DNA from: Caulobacteraceae bacterium
GTDB lineage: Bacteria; Pseudomonadota; Alphaproteobacteria; Caulobacterales; Caulobacteraceae
DNA length: 64,000 bases
Direction: 5' to 3'
NCBI GenBank assembly: GCA_025352085.1
Contig: JANXUA010000122.1
Coordinates: 1-64,000, forward strand
Shown: positions 27,141 through 35,940 of the stretch, piece after piece
Position numbering within the stretch: the first letter of the stretch is position 1
Layout: every line of letters starts with the position of its first letter
Translations under genes and position numbers: made by a program
Notes under the pieces: generated by a model
The model's database searches: none
Told to the model about the DNA's origin: nothing
Seen by the model: only the letters and a program-made list of their open reading frames with translations

Positions 27141-27953
27141 ATGGACGAAGACTTTCAAATGCCCGTCGGCCAGCTGATGGCCGGCAAGCGCGGCCTGGTG
27201 ATGGGCGTCGCCAATCGCAACTCCATCGCCTGGGGCATCAGCGCTCAGTTGGCCGCTCAGGGCGCGCAGATCGGTCTGGCCTATATCGAGGCCAACGAAA
27301 AACGGGTTCGGCCGCTGGGCGAAAGCATCGGCGCCGGTCTCTACACGACCTTTGACGCCGGCAGCGACGAGTCGATGGCCGCGGCCTTCAAGGTGGTCGA
27401 GGATACCTGGGGGACGATCGATTTTCTGGTCCACGCCATCGCCTTCGCCGACCGCGACCATATGAAGGGCTCGTTTGTCGAGAACACCACGCGCGCCGGT
27501 TTCGCCCGGGCCTTGGACGTGTCCGCCTACAGCTTCGTCGACGCCGCCCGCCACGGCGCACGGCTGATGCCGAACGGCGGCTCGATGATCACCCTGACCT
27601 ACCTCGGTTCCGAGCGCGCCATCCCCAACTACAACGTTATGGGCGTGGCCAAGGCGGCACTGGAGGCGGCCACCCGCTACATCGCCCGCGATCTGGGTCC
27701 GCAAGGCATCCGCGTCAACGCCATTTCTGCCGGCGCCATGCGCACCCTGTCGCTGGCCGGCATCTCCGGCGGGCGTGGCATGCTGGCCCAGGGCCGCGCG
27801 CTCAGCGCGTTGAAGGAAGACACGTCGATGGAAGGCGTCGCCGGCGCGGCGCTGTGGCTGCTCTCCGATCTGGGCCGTTCGACCACCGGCGAAATCGTCC
27901 ACGTCGACGCTGGCTTCCACATGATGGGCCTTGCCAGCGAAGAGGACGCTTAA
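27141..27953 (+). CDS. fabI: Enoyl-ACP reductase FabI
   Basis: NADH-dependent reduction of trans-2-enoyl-ACP, the last step of each fatty-acid elongation cycle. 270 residues. The nucleotide-binding region is GLVMGVANRNSIAWGISAQLA, and the catalytic Tyr-x6-Lys is NYNVMGVAKAALEAA, as in E. coli FabI. RVNAISAGAMRTLSLAGI forms the substrate-loop region that triclosan-type inhibitors contact. The start begins MDEDFQMPVGQLMAG. The UbiH-type gene begins 7 bases after the stop, so they are co-transcribed. FabA/FabB are 10 kb upstream. Confidence 0.95.
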   Translation: MDEDFQMPVGQLMAGKRGLVMGVANRNSIAWGISAQLAAQGAQIGLAYIEANEKRVRPLGESIGAGLYTTFDAGSDESMAAAFKVVEDTWGTIDFLVHAIAFADRDHMKGSFVENTTRAGFARALDVSAYSFVDAARHGARLMPNGGSMITLTYLGSERAIPNYNVMGVAKAALEAATRYIARDLGPQGIRVNAISAGAMRTLSLAGISGGRGMLAQGRALSALKEDTSMEGVAGAALWLLSDLGRSTTGEIVHVDAGFHMMGLASEEDA

Positions 27954-27960
27954 CTCCGCG

Positions 27961-29214
27961 ATGGCCGGCACCCCCGACGCGGATGTGATCATCGCCGGCG
28001 CGGGCATCGCGGGAGCAACCTTGGCGTTGGCCCTCAATGGCGCCGGCCTCAAGATCATCCTCATCGACCCGCAGCCGTTCAGCGTCCAGCTGGAACACAC
28101 GTTTGACGGTCGGGCGAGCGCCATATCGTTCTCCGCTTTTCGCCAATGGCGGGCGCTCGGCGTGGCGCCGCTGCTGGAGCCGCACGCCCAGCGCATCGAG
28201 CAGATCCTCGTCACCGACGGCCGGGCGCCGGGCGCGTCGTCGGGCTCGCCCAGCGCCGTCTGGCTGCGCTTCGACGCCGCAGAGATCGCCGATCGCTGCG
28301 ACGGCGAACCGCTCGGCTATATGCTGGAAAACCGCCAGATCCGCGCCGGCCTGTCGCGGGCGCTTGAAGACGCCGGCATAGAAGTGCTGACGCCGGCGCA
28401 GGTCGACACCGTGGATGCGTCCGGCGGTTGCGCGATCGTCCGGCTCGCGGACGGGAGTGTCCTGCGCGCCGCCCTCGTTGTCGGCGCCGACGGTCGCGGC
28501 TCGCGCGTGCGCCGCGAAGCCGCCATCGGCGTGACCGGCTGGGATTATCCGCAGTCCGGCGTGGTCGCCACGGTTAGCCTTGAGCGCGACCACCATGGCG
28601 TCGCCTATGAACACTTCCTGCCGTCCGGGCCGTTCGCCATTTTGCCGCTCACCGACAAACGCGCCAGCCTAGTGTGGACAGAGAGCCCCGCGCGCGGCGC
28701 GGCGCTGAAGTCCGCCCGCCTGGAAGTGTTCGAGGCGCATCTGCGCCGGCGCTTTGGCGATTTCCTGGGCGATATCGGCGTCGTCGGACCGCGGTTCGTC
28801 TATCCCCTGTCGCTGCAGTTGGCCGACCGGCTGACCGCGCCGCGCACCGCCCTGATCGGCGACGCCGCCCACGCCATCCATCCCATCGCCGGCCAGGGCC
28901 TGAACATGGGCCTCAAAGACGCCGCCGCCCTGGCGCAGGTGTTGATCGAGGCGCTGCGGCTGGGCGAGGATATCGGCGCGGAAACGGTTTTGGAGCGCTA
29001 CGCGCGCTGGCGCGGCGTCGACAACATCGGCGTGGCGCTCGCCACCGACGTGTTCACCCGCCTGTTCTCCACCAACAACCCCCTCGTCCGCGCCGCGCGT
29101 GACATCGGCGTCGCCGCCGTCAACCGCATCGCCCCCGCCCGCCGCTTCTTCATGACCGAAGCAGGCGGCGCGGTGGGGGATCTGCCGAGGTTGTTGCGGG
29201 GCGAGGCGCTTTAG
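27961..29214 (+). CDS. UbiH/UbiF/VisC/COQ6-family FAD monooxygenase
   Basis: Flavin hydroxylase of the ubiquinone-biosynthesis type. 417 residues from ATG 27961 (MAGTPDADVIIAGAGIAG). The dinucleotide fold IIAGAGIAGATLALAL, the VVGADGRGSRVRREA motif and the second FAD motif LIGDAAHAIHPIAGQGLNMGLKDA are all intact. Members hydroxylate ring positions 5, 6 or 7 of the quinone precursor; which position cannot be told here. It is coupled to fabI. Confidence 0.9.
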   Translation: MAGTPDADVIIAGAGIAGATLALALNGAGLKIILIDPQPFSVQLEHTFDGRASAISFSAFRQWRALGVAPLLEPHAQRIEQILVTDGRAPGASSGSPSAVWLRFDAAEIADRCDGEPLGYMLENRQIRAGLSRALEDAGIEVLTPAQVDTVDASGGCAIVRLADGSVLRAALVVGADGRGSRVRREAAIGVTGWDYPQSGVVATVSLERDHHGVAYEHFLPSGPFAILPLTDKRASLVWTESPARGAALKSARLEVFEAHLRRRFGDFLGDIGVVGPRFVYPLSLQLADRLTAPRTALIGDAAHAIHPIAGQGLNMGLKDAAALAQVLIEALRLGEDIGAETVLERYARWRGVDNIGVALATDVFTRLFSTNNPLVRAARDIGVAAVNRIAPARRFFMTEAGGAVGDLPRLLRGEAL

Positions 29215-29215
29215 G

Positions 29216-29563
29216 GTGCGCGATCTCATCCGCCGCCATGAACACGGCGGCCCGACTACCGCCTTGAATGAGCGTCCGGGGATATACACTCCTATCCATA
29301 TATTCCGGACCATATTCAAAATTGATGGAAAATTAGAGATGGAAATAATATCAGTAGACAAAGGTAATTCTACAGTAAAAATTGGCTTCAAGTTGAAAGA
29401 AATAAATTATCTATTTTCGTGCGTCAACGAAACGTGCAACGGCGTACATATCGGAGATTGGGAGTTTGAAACAAGAATTGGATATCCACGCGCCGGCGGC
29501 GAGCCCCTCATGGACGGACTTGCCGAAGCCCGCCAGGGTCTGACTGCGGAGCCGCAGAAATAA
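29216..29563 (+). CDS. Short AT-rich ORF of unknown function
   Basis: The frame is open from GTG 29216, one base after the upstream stop, but the first ~40 codons look non-genic. A better start is ATG 29339 (MEIISVDKGNSTVKIGF), giving about 74 residues. The segment 29285-29485 is strikingly AT-rich with AAA/AAT/ATA codons, unlike every neighbour, while the last 25 codons (PRAGGEPLMDGLAEARQG) return to GC-rich usage. KEINYLFSCVNETCNGVHIGDWEFE has two cysteines. I do not recognise it. It could be a recently acquired small gene or a gene remnant. Confidence 0.35.
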   Translation: MRDLIRRHEHGGPTTALNERPGIYTPIHIFRTIFKIDGKLEMEIISVDKGNSTVKIGFKLKEINYLFSCVNETCNGVHIGDWEFETRIGYPRAGGEPLMDGLAEARQGLTAEPQK

Positions 29564-29608
29564 AATAAGTGGAGTTCGGGACCGGAGTAACTCAAACGCG
29601 AACGCCCC

Positions 29609-29806
29609 CTACTCCCCCTCCTCCAACGCCCTCGCCTCTTCCGGCAGCATGATCGGCACGCCGTCGCGGATCGGATAGGCGAGGCGGGCGGATTTGCTGA
29701 TCAGTTCGGCCGCTTCGCGGTCATAGACCAAGGTCCCGTGGGTGACGGGACAGACGAGAATTTCCAGCAGGCGCGGATCCAAGGCGAGGGGGGCGGTGTC
29801 GGTCAT
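29609..29806 (-). CDS. Trm112-like / UPF0434 (YcaR) family protein
   Basis: 65-residue protein with [17 protein letters not shown] and [16 protein letters not shown], the signature of the bacterial UPF0434 family related to the Trm112 methyltransferase activator. The zinc-binding cysteines of Trm112 are mostly missing (CPVT instead of CPxC), as is common in alphaproteobacterial members. It lies 9 bases after the Lon-domain protein gene on the same strand and is the last gene of a three-gene operon. Confidence 0.88.
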   Translation of the reverse strand: MTDTAPLALDPRLLEILVCPVTHGTLVYDREAAELISKSARLAYPIRDGVPIMLPEEARALEEGE

Positions 29807-29815
29807 TGGGGCGGC

Positions 29816-30490
29816 CTACTGCATGAACGGCTTGGCGTCATCATCATCGTCGTCGTCGAAGTCGGCGGCGGCGATCTCCATCAGGGCGGCCAGGGCGACG
29901 CGGCGTTCCTCCAGATCGGGCGCCTCAAGCAGGGCCTGTTTCTCCACCGGCGCGAACGGCAGCGCCATGCACAGGCTGTTGATCAGGGCCGGCGCCGGCG
30001 CGGCGGTGACCACGTCCCACTCCACGCCAAGGCCCCGGCGATCGAGGTAGCGGCGCAGGAGGGTGAGGAACGGCCCGCGTTCAAACTCCACCCCGTCGTC
30101 ATCCGCCGCCAGATCAGCGTCGTAGCGGCCGAAATAGGCGCGCACCTGGCGATAGGGCTTGGCCTCGTCCACTTCCTCGCCGACCTGAAAGCGGCACAGG
30201 CCGGTCAGGGTGATCAGGTATTTGCCGTCGCCGGTCTCTGAATAGCTGGTGACCCGGCCGGCGCAGCCGACCTGGGCCAGGGTCGGCGCGCGGCGATCCC
30301 CATGGCCGCGGGTTTGCACCATGCCGATCAGCCGGTCGCCGGCCATGACGTCGTCGACCATGTTCAGATAACGCGGCTCGAAGATCTGCAACGGCAGGAC
30401 GCCGTGCGGCAGCAGCAGGGCGCCGTCCAGGGGAAACACCGGGATCACCATCGGCAGATCGGCCGTCTTGCGGTAAGGGCCGCCGGGCAT
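29816..30490 (-). CDS. Lon N-terminal (LON substrate-binding) domain protein
   Basis: 224-residue stand-alone LON domain (VIPVFPLDGALLLPHGVLPLQIFEPRYLNM at the N-terminus; GCAGRVTSYSETGDGKYLITLTGLCRF in the core) without the AAA+ ATPase or serine peptidase of Lon. The C-terminus ends in a run of seven aspartates (DFDDDDDDDAKPF). It is sandwiched between the cnoX-like and Trm112-like genes on the same strand, a conserved alphaproteobacterial arrangement. The biochemical role is not known; peptide or substrate binding is assumed from the domain. Confidence 0.88.
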   Translation of the reverse strand: MPGGPYRKTADLPMVIPVFPLDGALLLPHGVLPLQIFEPRYLNMVDDVMAGDRLIGMVQTRGHGDRRAPTLAQVGCAGRVTSYSETGDGKYLITLTGLCRFQVGEEVDEAKPYRQVRAYFGRYDADLAADDDGVEFERGPFLTLLRRYLDRRGLGVEWDVVTAAPAPALINSLCMALPFAPVEKQALLEAPDLEERRVALAALMEIAAADFDDDDDDDAKPFMQ

Positions 30491-30511
30491 GCGGGCGTCT
30501 CCTTCGGCTTC

Positions 30512-31411
30512 TTAGGAAAACAAGATCGACGACAGGCGGCGGCGGCCTTGTTTGGCGACCTCGGACATTGGGCCGGCCGCCTCGAACACGGTCAAGAGTT
30601 GCGCGCGCGCCGCGCCGTCGTTCCAGTCGCGATCGCGTTCGATCAGGTCCAGCAGATGATCGGCCGCCGCGTCGAACTTGCCCTTGGCGGCGAGGGCCTT
30701 GGCGAGTTCAAGACGAGCCTCATGGTCGTCGGGATCGGCTTTCAAGCGGGCCTCCGCTTTGGCGGTGTCCGAGGGCGCGGCGGCGGCGAGGGTCAGGGCG
30801 GCGCGGACGCTTTCCAGATCGGCGTTCTTGGCTCCCGGCGGGGCCATGGCGGCGACCTCGGCGGCGCGCTCAAGATCGTCGCCAACCAGATAACAGCGCG
30901 CCAGGCCGCCGATGGCGGTCAGATTGTCGGGATCCAGTTGCAGCGCCTGGGCGAAACCTTGCGCGGCCCCGCCGACGTCGCCGAGGTCCAGCGATTCCTT
31001 GGCCATGCCGAGGAACTCATCCACCTCCGAGGCAGGCGCCGAGGCCGACAGCTTGTCCACGAAGGTCTTGACCTGGCTTTCGGGCAGAGCGCCCTGGAAA
31101 GCGTCGACCGGCTTACCGTCCACAAAGGCGTAAACCGTCGGGATGGACTGGACGCGCAGCTGGCCGGCGAAGCTGGGGTTCTTGTCGATGTCGATCTTGA
31201 CCAGCTTCACCTTGCCCTTGGCGGCGGCGACGGCCTTTTCCAGGGCCGGCGTGAGCTGCCGGCACGGCCCGCACCAGGTCGCCCAGAAATCGACGATGAC
31301 CGGTTGGGTTTTCGACGCCTCGATGACATCGGCGACGAAGGTGGCGTCCGAGCCCTCCATGATCAGGTCGGCGGGCGCGGCGGCGGGACTGGTTTCACCG
31401 ATCAGGGACAT
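30512..31411 (-). CDS. cnoX: Thioredoxin-TPR chaperone CnoX (YbbN)
   Basis: 299-residue co-chaperone: an N-terminal thioredoxin domain with active-site WATWCGPCRQLTPAL (about residue 47) and IPTVYAFVDGKPVDAF, followed by TPR-like repeats (FAQALQLDPDNLTAIGGLAR, AEARLKADPDDHEARLELAKAL) and a YbbN C-terminal module. CnoX holds unfolded and oxidised proteins and delivers them to GroEL and DnaK. The CGPC motif suggests redox activity, unlike E. coli YbbN, which has lost a cysteine. First gene of the cnoX-LON-Trm112 operon. Confidence 0.9.
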   Translation of the reverse strand: MSLIGETSPAAAPADLIMEGSDATFVADVIEASKTQPVIVDFWATWCGPCRQLTPALEKAVAAAKGKVKLVKIDIDKNPSFAGQLRVQSIPTVYAFVDGKPVDAFQGALPESQVKTFVDKLSASAPASEVDEFLGMAKESLDLGDVGGAAQGFAQALQLDPDNLTAIGGLARCYLVGDDLERAAEVAAMAPPGAKNADLESVRAALTLAAAAPSDTAKAEARLKADPDDHEARLELAKALAAKGKFDAAADHLLDLIERDRDWNDGAARAQLLTVFEAAGPMSEVAKQGRRRLSSILFS

Positions 31412-31513
31412 GAATGGACGGCTCGACTGCGCAAGAGGACGTAACGCCCCCTACATGGTCGACCGCATGGCCCGTGGCAACGCCGGAGGAGCCGCGCGGT
31501 GGGATTTTTGATT

Positions 31514-32050
31514 TCAAGCGCCTACGTCCCGGGGCTTTTTGACCTTGGTTTTCTTCTTTTTGGCCGGCTTGGCCGCCTTGGCCGGTTTGGCCTCGGTCGG
31601 CGCGTCGGCGGCGCCGGCGAGGATGGCGAGGGTTTTGAGCAGGGCTTCGCGTTTCTTGGGCGCCAGAAGCGCGAGCAGGCGCTCGTCGGCGCGGGCGGCG
31701 GCGGCGGCGCCGACGTCCAGGGCGGCGCGTCCCGACGGCGACAGGCGCACATTGTTGGCGCGCGCGTCGGTGGCGGAACGTTCGCGCTCCAGCAGGCCCT
31801 TGGCGATCATCCGTGCCACCAGATCGGCCAGGGTCGAGCGGTCTATGCCCGTCGCCCGGACCAGATCGTTCTGGGTGGTGCCGTCAACAGCGCCGGCGGC
31901 GGCCAGGACGGTGAATTGCCGCTGGGTGATGGCCGCTGGTCCCGCCGCCTCGGCGTGGAAATCCAGCGCCAATTGCAGGGCGCGGTGCAGCAGATGGGTC
32001 GCCGATGCGTTCAGACCGTCCCGCGCCGTCTTGTTTTTGTTCTTGGACAT
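31514..32050 (-). CDS. MarR-family regulator with Lys-rich C-terminal tail
   Basis: 178 residues from ATG 32050, which has AGGTGA 5 bases upstream. The winged helix-turn-helix is visible in ITQRQFTVLAAAGAVDG, TQNDLVRATGIDRSTLADLV and RMIAKGLLERERSATDARANNVRLSPSG. The C-terminal ~30 residues are an unusual Lys/Ala/Pro tail (KPAKAAKPAKKKKTKVKK), reminiscent of histone-H1-like tails and probably adding non-specific DNA or RNA affinity. No divergent target gene is adjacent apart from the noncoding stretch upstream, so the regulon is unknown. Confidence 0.85.
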   Translation of the reverse strand: MSKNKNKTARDGLNASATHLLHRALQLALDFHAEAAGPAAITQRQFTVLAAAGAVDGTTQNDLVRATGIDRSTLADLVARMIAKGLLERERSATDARANNVRLSPSGRAALDVGAAAAARADERLLALLAPKKREALLKTLAILAGAADAPTEAKPAKAAKPAKKKKTKVKKPRDVGA

Positions 32051-32164
32051 GACATTCACCTATCGCCTACGATCCGTCCCGATCGTCCATAGGCGCGATT
32101 AACGACGATTTCACGACAGACCATCCGTGAACGGTTGCAGTCAAGGGTGGTTCCGACGTTGTGG

Positions 32165-32752
32165 TCAGGCACTCGGTTCGGTGTGATCCTCGGCGCCATG
32201 CGGACGGTTGTGCTTGAGCAGGTACGGTGTCTGCGCCAAGGCGAACACCAGGGCGGCGGCCATGACCGCGCCGCGGAAAATTCCCCAGTCGTGCGCCGTC
32301 TGCGTTCGGCGAACGATCTCATTGCCGATCGCGCAGGCCCACCAGAACAGGCCGTAGCGGATCGTCAGCACCCGCCAGGCGTGGTCGGGCAGATCAAACG
32401 CGCCGCCCAGAAGCGCCTTCAGCGGATTCTTCTTCAGGGCGAGACCGATGAACAGGGCCGCGCCCAGCAGGCCGTCGACGATGGTCATCTTCATCTGCAG
32501 GATGTCGTTGCGATGGAAGAACAGACTTGCGCCGCCGAACAGGATGGCGAGGCTCCCGCCGACCGCCGGAATCGGCGCGATGCGTCGCTCCACGATCAGA
32601 CCGGCGGCCAGGGCCAGCGCCGATCCGGCGACCAGGAACCAGGTCGCGAACGGAAAATCGCGGGTAATCAAAAGCACGGCCAGCCAGACAAGGCCCGGCC
32701 CGCCGTCGATGACGTGGCGCACCCATGGCGGCGCAGGCGCCCGATCAGCCAT
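32165..32752 (-). CDS. yciB: Inner-membrane septation protein YciB/IspZ
   Basis: 195-residue inner-membrane protein with five hydrophobic helices (GLVWLAVLLITRDFPFATWFL through FWWACAIGNEIVRR). VDGLLGAALFIGLALKKNPLKALLG and AWRVLTIRYGLFWW match the intracellular septation protein A family, linked to cell-envelope synthesis and division. ATG 32752 lies inside the end of ftsY (8-base overlap), so it is coupled to ftsY; mtaB-ftsY-ispZ is a typical alphaproteobacterial order. The track start at 32818 lies within ftsY and adds unrelated residues. Confidence 0.88.
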   Translation of the reverse strand: MADRAPAPPWVRHVIDGGPGLVWLAVLLITRDFPFATWFLVAGSALALAAGLIVERRIAPIPAVGGSLAILFGGASLFFHRNDILQMKMTIVDGLLGAALFIGLALKKNPLKALLGGAFDLPDHAWRVLTIRYGLFWWACAIGNEIVRRTQTAHDWGIFRGAVMAAALVFALAQTPYLLKHNRPHGAEDHTEPSA

Positions 32753-33689
32753 AGGCCGGCTCCTCCAGGCCCACCAGCGAGCGGGAAAAGGCGCGGGCGT
32801 CGAAGGGCTGAAGGTCATCGATCCCTTCGCCCACCCCGATCAGCTTGATCGGCGAATCCGACGCCTGAGCCACCGGCACCAGCACCCCGCCGCGCGCCGT
32901 ACCGTCCAATTTGGTCATGACGATGCCGGTGACGCCTATGGCGTTGCCAAACACGTTTTCCTGGGCGAGGGCGTTGCGCCCCACCGTCGCGTCCAGAACC
33001 AGCAGCACCTCATGCGGCGCATCCGGATCGATCTTGTGCAGAACGCGGATCATCTTGGTCAGTTCGTCCATCAGGCCCTGTTTGTTCTGCAACCGCCCGG
33101 CGGTGTCGATGAGGAGAACGTCGTAGCGTTCGGCCCGCGCCTTCTCCAGCGCGTCGAAGGCGAGGCCCGCGGCGTCGGCGCCCGTCGGTCTAGAAATGAA
33201 GTCCGCGCCAGATCGTTCCGCCCATACGCCCAATTGCTCCACCGCCGCGGCGCGAAAGGTGTCGCCCGCCGCGATCAGCACCTTGGCGCCGCGCTCGGTC
33301 AGGTCGGCGGCGATCTTGCCCAGGGTGGTGGTCTTACCCGAGCCGTTGACGCCGATGAACAACACGACGTTGGGACGCGGACCGCCAAGCGGATCAAACC
33401 GGCCTTCGCGCGGAATCAGCTCTTCGGCGATAGCCTGCGCCAGGGCTTCCTTGACCTGGATTTCGGTCGACGATTTGCCGAAGCGCTGGACGCCGAAGGC
33501 CTGGGCGATCCGCGCCGCCGCCTGCGGTCCGAGATCCGCCTCGATCAGCATTTCTTCCAGGGCGCCGAGCTGGGTCTGGTCGAGCGGGCGGGCGACCAGG
33601 ACCTGGGCGACCTGGTCGGTCATCTGTTTGGAGGTGCGCGACAGGCCTTCGCTGAGGCGCGACAACCAGCCGCGTTTGGGTTCGGTCAT
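32745..33689 (-). CDS. ftsY: Signal recognition particle receptor FtsY
   Basis: GTPase receptor that docks SRP-ribosome complexes at the inner membrane. 314 residues: a short N domain, then the G domain with GVNGSGKTTTLGKIAADL (P-loop), DTFRAAAVEQL, LLIDTAGRLQNK, and MTKLDGTARGG. The long acidic A domain of the E. coli protein is absent, as is usual in alphaproteobacteria. The ATG overlaps the mtaB stop by 4 bases and the ispZ start overlaps its 3' end. Confidence 0.97.
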   Translation of the reverse strand: MTEPKRGWLSRLSEGLSRTSKQMTDQVAQVLVARPLDQTQLGALEEMLIEADLGPQAAARIAQAFGVQRFGKSSTEIQVKEALAQAIAEELIPREGRFDPLGGPRPNVVLFIGVNGSGKTTTLGKIAADLTERGAKVLIAAGDTFRAAAVEQLGVWAERSGADFISRPTGADAAGLAFDALEKARAERYDVLLIDTAGRLQNKQGLMDELTKMIRVLHKIDPDAPHEVLLVLDATVGRNALAQENVFGNAIGVTGIVMTKLDGTARGGVLVPVAQASDSPIKLIGVGEGIDDLQPFDARAFSRSLVGLEEPAYG

Positions 33690-34975
33690 GCAACAAGGCT
33701 CCAGGCGCCAAGCCGCGCGCGGCGGCCGTCATGCCCTGTCGCGGCGCCGGTGATCAAGGTCCCGGGCGCGACGTCGTCGTCGAAGGCGATCTCGGTGAAG
33801 TCTTCGGCGCGGGCCTGACCGGGGCGCTCAGCCAGGGCGACAATCCGCTGACCGATCTGGCGATCAAGATGGCGGCAGAGCGCGGCGTCGCCGGCGGCGC
33901 GCAGGCGTGCGGCGCGGTCCTTGACCAACCCGCGCGCGATCTGCGGCATGCGCGCGGCGGGCGTTCCTGGCCGGGGGCTGTAGGGAAAAACGTGCAGGAA
34001 GGCGAGATCGGCCTCGTCGATCAGGGCTAGGGTGTTCTCAAAGGCCTCGTCGCTCTCGGTGGGAAATCCGGCGATCAGATCGGCGCCGAAAGCGGTCTCG
34101 GGGCGGACGCGCCGCACCGCCTCGATCAAGTCCAGCGATTGCTCACGCGAATGGCGCCGCTTCATGCGCTTGAGGATCAGATCATCGCCGGCCTGCAGCG
34201 AGAGATGCAGGTAGGGCATCAGGCGCGGCTCGTCGGCCAAACACGCCATCAGGTCGGCGTCGATCTCGGCGGCGTCGATAGAGGAGAGGCGCAGGCGCGG
34301 CAGGCGCGGCACGCCCTTCAAAATCCGCCGCACCAGCAGCCCCAGCGGCGGCGCGCCCGGCAGGTCGGCGCCCCAGCTGGTCAGGTCGACGCCGGTCAAC
34401 ACCACTTCATTGTAGCCGGCGTCGCTCAGGCGGCGCACCTGATCGACCACGCCGCCGGCTGGAACCGAACGCGAATTGCCGCGCCCAAAGGGGATGATAC
34501 AAAACGTGCAGCGGTGATCGCAGCCGGTCTGGATCTCGACATAGGCCCGCGCCCGCTCGGCGAAGCCGGCCACCAGATGCGGCGCCGTCTCGCGCACCGC
34601 CATGATGTCGCTGACCCGCACCCTCAGGGCCTGTTCGGTGAGGGCGCCGGGCGCGGACTTTTCGGCGTTGCCGAGCACCAGATCGACCTCTTCCATGGCC
34701 GCGAAGGCGCCCGGATCGATCTGCGCCGCGCAGCCGGTGACGATCAGCCGCGCGCCCGGCCGTTCGCGCCTGGCCTTGCGGATCGCCTGGCGCGCCTGGC
34801 GCACCGCCTCGCCGGTCACCGCGCAGGTGTTGAACACCACCGCGTCGCTTAACCCGTCGGCCGCCGCCCGCTCGCGGATCGCCTGTGACTCCAGCGCGTT
34901 CAACCGACACCCGAAGGTGACGACGTCGACGCCGGTCGTCTGCCCAGTTGGCTTAATGTGTGATCCGTCGGGCAT
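33686..34975 (-). CDS. mtaB: tRNA t6A37 methylthiotransferase MtaB
   Basis: Radical-SAM enzyme converting t6A to ms2t6A at tRNA position 37. 429 residues: N-terminal UPF0004 domain with cysteines for an auxiliary cluster (TFGCRLNALES, FNTCAVTGEA, VTGCAAQIDP), the radical-SAM CxxxCxxC motif in GCDHRCTFCIIPFGRG, LTGVDLTSWG, and a C-terminal TRAM-like region. The FGCRLN motif points to MtaB rather than MiaB or RimO. First gene of the mtaB-ftsY-yciB unit with coupled starts. Confidence 0.94.
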   Translation of the reverse strand: MPDGSHIKPTGQTTGVDVVTFGCRLNALESQAIRERAAADGLSDAVVFNTCAVTGEAVRQARQAIRKARRERPGARLIVTGCAAQIDPGAFAAMEEVDLVLGNAEKSAPGALTEQALRVRVSDIMAVRETAPHLVAGFAERARAYVEIQTGCDHRCTFCIIPFGRGNSRSVPAGGVVDQVRRLSDAGYNEVVLTGVDLTSWGADLPGAPPLGLLVRRILKGVPRLPRLRLSSIDAAEIDADLMACLADEPRLMPYLHLSLQAGDDLILKRMKRRHSREQSLDLIEAVRRVRPETAFGADLIAGFPTESDEAFENTLALIDEADLAFLHVFPYSPRPGTPAARMPQIARGLVKDRAARLRAAGDAALCRHLDRQIGQRIVALAERPGQARAEDFTEIAFDDDVAPGTLITGAATGHDGRRARLGAWSLVA

Positions 34976-35070
34976 GGGTCCAGGGAGTTTTATCGCGCGC
35001 GACTTGGCCGCCGCGGGCGTCCTATCAGAAACCCGCGCCGACCGCGACCTTAAGGGTCGGAGCGCCGGGG

Positions 35071-35937
35071 TTATCCCTTCCCGGCCACAAAGGCCCCGAA
35101 GGCGTCCCGGTAGTCGCGATGCCAGCGCGACAGGGGTGGGCGGTTGTCGATGATGTCGTGGGCGGCCCAGGCCATGCGCGCGTCATCGAGCGCGCGCGGC
35201 GTGTCGTTGTCGGGGCAGAGGATGTAGAAATCGCCGGCGCTCACGCGCTCCAGCATGAAATCCACCACCTGCGGCGCCGTCCAGGCGCCCGGCGGCTTTT
35301 CGGCGATGCGACGGCGGATCATGCCGGTGTAGGTGAAACCCGGGATCAGCAGATGGGCGCTGACCCGGCAGCCCGGCGTCTCGCGCAGGGTGTGCTGCAG
35401 GCCCTCGGTCAGGACCTTGATGGCCGCCTTGCTGACGTTATAGGCGGTGTCGCCCGGCGGGGTCGTGATGCCCTGTTTGGAGCCGGTGTTGATGATCACC
35501 GCTGGGCGGTCCTGATCGATCATCGCCTGCGTGAAGACCTGCACGCCGTTGATCACGCCGCCGAGGTTGACGGCGAGGAGTTTGGCCCAGCGGTCGGGCT
35601 GCTCGAAGGCGTGACCGCCGCCGCCAATGCCGGCGTTGTTCATCAGAACGGCGACATCGCCGAACCGCGCGAACGCCCGTTCGCGCAGACGGATCAGCTG
35701 AGCGGGGTCGGCGACATCGGTCTGGATGGCCTCGACGCCGGCGCCGTCGCGGGCCTTTTCGCGCACCGCGCCCGCCGCCCGCCACAACTGGTCGCCGCCA
35801 AGGTCCGCCATGACCACATTGAGGCCCAGGCTCGCGAAGGTCTGGGCCGCAGTCAACCCGATGCCATCGGCGGCGCCGGTGATCACCGCGGTGCGGCCAG
35901 CGTCGAAGACTTCGTGAAAACGCGATTCGCCGGCCAT
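35071..35937 (-). CDS. Short-chain dehydrogenase/reductase in the inositol cluster
   Basis: 288-residue classical SDR: cofactor loop AVITGAADGIGLTAAQTF, MADLGGDQ (acidic, so NAD is likely), LMNNAGIGGGG, and catalytic Tyr-x3-Lys in AYNVSKAAIKVL. The gene starts 3 bases after the nucleotidyltransferase stop, so it is the third gene of an operon after inositol-phosphate synthase. The substrate is unknown. Given the nearby sphingolipid genes, a 3-ketosphinganine-reductase-like role is one possibility; oxidation or reduction of a polyol or sugar is another. Neither is shown by the sequence. Confidence 0.85.
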   Translation of the reverse strand: MAGESRFHEVFDAGRTAVITGAADGIGLTAAQTFASLGLNVVMADLGGDQLWRAAGAVREKARDGAGVEAIQTDVADPAQLIRLRERAFARFGDVAVLMNNAGIGGGGHAFEQPDRWAKLLAVNLGGVINGVQVFTQAMIDQDRPAVIINTGSKQGITTPPGDTAYNVSKAAIKVLTEGLQHTLRETPGCRVSAHLLIPGFTYTGMIRRRIAEKPPGAWTAPQVVDFMLERVSAGDFYILCPDNDTPRALDDARMAWAAHDIIDNRPPLSRWHRDYRDAFGAFVAGKG

Positions 35938-35940
35938 GGC

